A DNA stretch of 8,073 bases from Candidatus Colimorpha onthohippi. GTDB lineage: Bacteria; Bacteroidota; Bacteroidia; Bacteroidales; P3. Under the pieces are notes generated by a model. The model was not told where the DNA came from and ran no database searches. It saw nothing but the letters and a program-made list of their open reading frames with translations. Location of the stretch: contig JAGHVA010000187.1 in the NCBI GenBank assembly GCA_018064565.1, positions 1-8,073 of the forward strand, given 5' to 3'. Positions 5,007-8,073 of this stretch are shown here, one piece after another; the first letter of the stretch is position 1; the number at the start of each line of letters is the position of its first letter. The position numbers were made by a program, and so were the translations under genes.

Positions 5007-5882
5007 TTATTGGTTCTTTCTCAGTTCGGTGTATATGCGGCGCAGGCTCGGCATGCCGTCGTCGCCCATGGTCTTGCGCAGCACCTTGGCGGCGTCTTCG
5101 CCTCCGTTGGCTTTGATTATCATCAAGGCGGTGGCGCGCATCATCTCTTTGCCTTCGTCGGCTACCGGCACCACCGTGCCGTACCGCTTGCCAAAGCGGC
5201 TAAACAGCTCGGCATAGCCTACCTTCTTGCAGTCTATGCTCCGCTGCATCTTCGCTTTCAAGCCGTCAGCACCCATCATATACCACCCGCAGCAGCCTTC
5301 GGTGGCGTTCCACAAGGCTTTCAGCTCTAAGAAGGCTTCGTAGTGCAGGTCGCCTGCCTCGTCCAGTATCACCAGCGGATTGTCCAGCGTCTTGAGGTAG
5401 TAGCACAGGTTGGCTTCCAGGTCGCGCAGCCGTCCGCGGTCGTCCAGTCCAAACTGCTTGGCTATGGCTCTTATCAGCTGTGCCTTGCTCTTGTTCAGCG
5501 AGCAGTCTATATAGGCTACGTTCTTGTGCGTCTTGCGGTAGCGCTTGGCGGTCCAGGTCTTGCCTATGTCGCTCAGGTCGCACAGCAGGCTGCTCAACCC
5601 CTCCTTCTGGCATCGCTCCAGCTGGGTGCTGATAAAGGTGAACACAGGCGTTACAGCGGTGTTCCACTGCCTACCCTCCACCAGCTCTATCTCCAACTGC
5701 CGTGCTATCCCTATCCACACCACGTCCGCCAACACCTGCTCCCACTCGCCACGCTTCACACGGCTATACTGGCTCGCGCTGATGCCCAGCATCTGTGCAA
5801 ACTTGCCGTCTGTGCCGCCAAAGGTCTTGCGCGCCTCGTCCATGCCGCGCACTATCTTCTCTTTCTGTTCTGTTGTAATCAT
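5007..5882 (-). CDS. MuB-like AAA ATPase, transposition target-DNA activator
   Basis: A 291-residue protein. In Mu, B is the ATP-dependent DNA-binding protein that delivers target DNA and stimulates the transposase. An N-terminal helix-turn-helix is visible at about 26-46 (GKFAQMLGISASQYSRVKRG). The AAA core follows: LLCDLSDIGKT (99-109) as Walker A, VAYIDCS (122-128), NPLVILDEAGDL (168-179) as Walker B with D174/E175, YMMGADG (201-207) in the sensor-1 place and LFSRFGKRY (226-234) with a probable arginine finger at R229. The first Gly of the GxxxxGKT motif is replaced by Asp (D102), while K108 and T109 are kept. The C-terminal 50 residues form the usual helical lid. The ATG at 5882 is preceded by CATTAAAACCCATTGCAAT. 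Length and HTH-AAA order match MuB. ATA is used for 12 of its 16 Ile codons. Confidence 0.85.
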   Translation of the reverse strand: MITTEQKEKIVRGMDEARKTFGGTDGKFAQMLGISASQYSRVKRGEWEQVLADVVWIGIARQLEIELVEGRQWNTAVTPVFTFISTQLERCQKEGLSSLLCDLSDIGKTWTAKRYRKTHKNVAYIDCSLNKSKAQLIRAIAKQFGLDDRGRLRDLEANLCYYLKTLDNPLVILDEAGDLHYEAFLELKALWNATEGCCGWYMMGADGLKAKMQRSIDCKKVGYAELFSRFGKRYGTVVPVADEGKEMMRATALMIIKANGGEDAAKVLRKTMGDDGMPSLRRIYTELRKNQ

Positions 5883-5914
5883 ATTGCAATGGGTTTTAAT
5901 GGTTATTGTTTTCT

Positions 5915-5995
5915 TGGTCGGCGTGGAGGGGTTCGATACCTCCGTCCTCAGGCTGTTTTAATCAGATGCCGTCCGCCCCGACGGCAGGCACGCCG
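5915..5995 (-). ncRNA. Candidate tRNA-like structured RNA between transposase and ATPase genes
   Basis: The leftward strand of this spacer folds on paper like a cloverleaf of 81 bases ending in CCA. CGGCGTG (5995-5989) pairs perfectly with CACGCCG (5925-5919), followed by A and CCA (5918-5915), exactly the acceptor end arrangement. Inside are TGCCGTC/GACGGCA (7 bp, loop GGGGCG, 5986-5967) in the D-arm place. Next is CTG/CAG around ATTAAAA (5965-5953), a 7-base loop with T at position 33 and TAA in the anticodon place. The last is GAGG/CCTC around TATCGAACC (5942-5926) in the T-arm place. Deviations from a normal tRNA are a too long D stem, a weak 3-bp anticodon stem, a missing T8, and an extra base in the T loop. 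It may be a degenerate tRNA, a tRNA mimic used as a processing site, or another structured element. The helices are seen; the identity is inference. Confidence 0.35.
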
Positions 5996-6005
5996 TTATT
6001 TTCTC

Positions 6006-8009
6006 TTACAAGCTCTCTATCGCCAGCCGCCCCCAGTCCTTCGCTGTCGTCGGCTCGTTCTCATCGCCTTCGTAGTTGCGGGGCTGCTCTGTCTCCGCTA
6101 TCACCTCCACTCGCTCCACATCCCAGCGTCCGCTGTCTTTCTCTACCATCCCCACCTGCGGCACCTGAGCACGCTCCTCGCGCATCATCCGGTCAAACTG
6201 CGCCACCCGCTTCTCCTGCCACAGCATCTTCATCTCCTCCTCCGCGGTGCGCTCTATGGCGTTCTCGTTATAGCGCCACTGCTCCATGTTCTCCGCCTCG
6301 CCTATGTAGCTCTCGCCCTGGTACAGGTAGCACCGCTCCACGCTCCCGTCTGCCTCTGGCAGCCAGTAGGCCTCCACCTTGCGGCTGTTGGGCGCCAGCC
6401 GCCGCAGGGTGCCAAAGTCTTTCAGCGCCATCCGCTCGCCCTGCACCAGGCAGTAGTTGTTGTTCGTAAGGCTCGTGGCGGTGCGGTTGCCTATCCAGCG
6501 CAGTAGGTAGCGCTCCTCCAACGTCTTCAGTTCGGGGTTCGCCATCTGTATCAGCACCTCGCGGCGCGTCATGCCAGGGTAGCGCTTCTGGTTCGGATGC
6601 AGCGAGTTGTTGTGCGCCTCTATGTCGTTCAGGTCGTCGGCCACCACCGTCTGTGGCTGCAAGCCGCCCACGCCCTTGCCGCTCCCGGCTATCTCGTAGT
6701 CGCCCTCTACCTTGTTGCGCACGGCCTTGTACGCCTCGCTCTTCGCATACCAGCGGCCTATCGTGTGCCCCGCTCGCTTCGCAGCGCCATACTTCAACTG
6801 GCGGATGTTGTGCTCTGCGCGCTTCTCGGTGGCACTCTTGCAAAACCGCACCATCGGAAACACCTCGCCCAGCCATTCTATGTCCTGCATCAGGTGGTGC
6901 TCCACCTCCAGCTCGCCTGGCGTGGGCAACCCCAACTCCCGCAGCTCGCACAGCATGTTGCGCATGCTCTCCACCACCGTGTCCGCCGTAGGCTTGCCTA
7001 CCACGTAGGCGGGGCGGAAGTAGTAGCCGCTCACTACGTCAACGGCTATGTACTTATACACCCACCCGCGCACTGTCTGGCGGCTCAGCGCTACGTCGTC
7101 CATGCTCACCTTGCTCAGGCTCCACTGGCCAACCCTGCGCACATGCTTCGGCCGCCGGCTGTTCTGGTAGTCGAAGTTGCCGTTGCGGTCGGCATACACC
7201 GCCGTCTCGTTCACCACGTCTTTCAGTATCCGCCACACCGTGGTCTCGCTTATCAAGAGGCTCCTGTCCTTATGGCGGAAGTCCTGCGGGCGAAACAGCA
7301 TGCCGCTCTCCCTATCGTACAGCTCCCGCTCTCCATCCACAAAGGCTATATAGCGTGCATACACCTCCTTCACAAAAGGCTTGTCCGCCGTCCGCCACAA
7401 CGCCATCACCAGCCGCTCGCAGCTCGCACTCACCTTGCGGCTGTTGTCGTTGCCTACCTTGCCGCTGATGCAGCTCCTGTAGCCCTCCTTCTCCCACGCA
7501 CGCAGCAGCCTGTCCAGCGTCTTCGCATTGCTTATCTCCCCGCAGGGGCACTCACGCTGCCACTCCGACCACATCACCAACGCCTCCTGTAGCCACTCGC
7601 GGCGGTTCAGCGTCTTGCCATAGCGGCGCATCGCACTCGACCGCTGCTCCAGGTATCGGGTCAGGCTCCCCAACAGCGTGGCTCGGTTCACGCACCGCTC
7701 CACCATCTCCGACCCCAGCGGCATGCCCGCCTCGGTGCGGTAGCTCGTATAGTACGCCATCGCACCGCCGTCGCGCTCTATGTGTGCCGCCATCACACCC
7801 TTCGGGTCGCCCAGCAGCGCAGTCAACGCCTCGCGGCGATCCTGCCGGCGTATGCTCGCCAACTCCACCAGGCTCTCACCGCCATGACGGCGGCAGGCAA
7901 ACGCCGCATCGCCACGCTTCACATCGCTATACAGCATCGCCTTCGTCAGCCCCGCACGCTCCCAGTCCTTCTGACTTACACACAATTTGTCGTTATACAT
8001 CTCGTACAT
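6006..8009 (-). CDS. MuA-like DDE transposase
   Basis: A 667-residue protein from the ATG at 8009 (MYEMYNDKLCVSQ). The same frame offers an ATG at 8066 (19 residues longer) directly after an in-frame TAG; 8009 is preferred because it follows an A-rich leader and gives the short N-terminus usual in Bacteroidota relatives. The N-terminal part (about 9-70, LCVSQKDWERAGLTKAMLYSDVKRG) is a helix-turn-helix end-binding region. Helical DNA-binding segments follow up to about 290. The RNase H-like core begins with WSLSKVSMDDVALS (D304/D305), continues with YIAVDVVSGYYF, then ELEVEHHLM (E368, E370) and EKRAEHNIRQLKYG (E399). A C-terminal domain (about 480-560) and an acidic/basic helical tail that would contact the ATPase complete it. 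The protein cuts and joins phage ends to target DNA in replicative transposition. It precedes the MuB-like gene, as in Mu. Confidence 0.88.
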   Translation of the reverse strand: MYEMYNDKLCVSQKDWERAGLTKAMLYSDVKRGDAAFACRRHGGESLVELASIRRQDRREALTALLGDPKGVMAAHIERDGGAMAYYTSYRTEAGMPLGSEMVERCVNRATLLGSLTRYLEQRSSAMRRYGKTLNRREWLQEALVMWSEWQRECPCGEISNAKTLDRLLRAWEKEGYRSCISGKVGNDNSRKVSASCERLVMALWRTADKPFVKEVYARYIAFVDGERELYDRESGMLFRPQDFRHKDRSLLISETTVWRILKDVVNETAVYADRNGNFDYQNSRRPKHVRRVGQWSLSKVSMDDVALSRQTVRGWVYKYIAVDVVSGYYFRPAYVVGKPTADTVVESMRNMLCELRELGLPTPGELEVEHHLMQDIEWLGEVFPMVRFCKSATEKRAEHNIRQLKYGAAKRAGHTIGRWYAKSEAYKAVRNKVEGDYEIAGSGKGVGGLQPQTVVADDLNDIEAHNNSLHPNQKRYPGMTRREVLIQMANPELKTLEERYLLRWIGNRTATSLTNNNYCLVQGERMALKDFGTLRRLAPNSRKVEAYWLPEADGSVERCYLYQGESYIGEAENMEQWRYNENAIERTAEEEMKMLWQEKRVAQFDRMMREERAQVPQVGMVEKDSGRWDVERVEVIAETEQPRNYEGDENEPTTAKDWGRLAIESL

Positions 8010-8045
8010 GTTTTCTATTTGTTTGATTTCAGTTTTCAGTTTGGT

Positions 8046-8073
8046 CTCTATCGCATCTATCGCCATCTATCGC
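8046..8073. repeat. Three near-tandem copies of an 8-base unit upstream of the transposase
   Basis: TCTATCGC occurs at 8047-8054, 8056-8063 and 8066-8073, spaced 9 and 10 bases apart, and may continue past the window edge. On the coding strand this reads GCGATAGA repeated; each unit with the following TG gives the overlapping start/stop signals TAG and ATG. It overlaps the possible upstream start of the transposase at 8066. It could be a slipped-strand duplication or an operator for a repressor or transposase. The repeat itself is clear; a function is not. Confidence 0.5.

Noticed and set aside
5967..5986. Intrinsic terminator between transposase and ATPase genes
   Set aside because: The 7-bp stem is strong, but the leftward RNA continues with TCTGATTAAAACAG rather than a U run, and the ATPase gene needs read-through.
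5919..5995. A normal functional tRNA gene
   Set aside because: The acceptor helix and CCA fit, but the D stem is 7 bp, the anticodon stem only 3 bp, T8 is missing and the T loop has an extra base. I therefore list it as a structured RNA candidate, not as a tRNA.
5919..5995. tRNA remnant serving as an integrase attachment site
   Set aside because: Mu-like elements do not use tRNA attachment sites, the position is inside the early operon, and no integrase gene is seen.
5343..7592. Long rightward open frames opposite the transposase and ATPase genes (5343-6506 and 6597-7592)
   Set aside because: They are antisense to two clear enzyme genes, rich in Leu/His/Ala/Val/Arg typical of shadow frames, and one runs through the intergenic spacer without any start context.
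1..8073. CRISPR array, diversity-generating retroelement or insertion sequence
   Set aside because: No regularly spaced long repeats, no reverse transcriptase motif and no second transposase with terminal inverted repeats are visible.
7998..8073. Left end of the phage with transposase binding sites inside the window
   Set aside because: The three short repeats are too short and too close together for Mu-type end sites, and the expected repressor genes would still lie between the transposase and the phage end.

Overview
The window looks like the inside of a Mu-like transposable phage (prophage) of a Bacteroidota host, probably a GC-rich member of the Bacteroidales. Three things point there. 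A MuA-type DDE transposase gene is followed by a MuB-type AAA ATPase and, further on, a GemA (Mu gp16)-like gene. The translation starts are mostly preceded by A-rich leaders rather than Shine-Dalgarno sequences. The transposase and small early proteins read like those of Bacteroides Mu-like phages. No phage end, attachment site or host gene is visible, so the window is interior.

Layout. From 1 to 1287 on the + strand are three phage late genes: the tail of a Mu gpG-like morphogenesis protein, a DUF6046-like structural protein and an unknown protein. They end at a convergent intergenic region (1288-1440) with a strong hairpin terminator. From 1441 to 8066 everything reads leftward on the - strand. 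In transcription order this is transposase A, a 123-bp spacer that can fold into a tRNA-like structure, ATPase B, a two-span membrane protein with an acidic tail, a second RecA/KaiC-fold ATPase, a GemA-like regulator, two small unknown genes, a G-rich leader with a hairpin, a gene with an unclear 5' end, a DUF6633-like gene overlapping it, a small basic/acidic protein and a tail-terminator-like protein. The spacing is tight (ATGA overlap or about 20-nt gaps), as in one early operon whose promoter lies beyond the right edge.

How it works together. A binds phage ends and performs strand transfer. B probably selects target DNA and activates A. The second ATPase, the membrane protein and the small genes would modulate replication or the host; their functions are inferred only from position. 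The late cluster is transcribed towards the early operon, unlike Mu, where both run the same way.

Points most worth a second look: the tRNA-like fold between A and B; a strand composition bias (C far above G on the + strand) that does not switch when coding direction switches, and so gives the two gene sets opposite Ile codon choice; a Glu where the second catalytic Asp of the transposase is expected; and a disrupted or recoded 5' end of the gene at 2651-2950.
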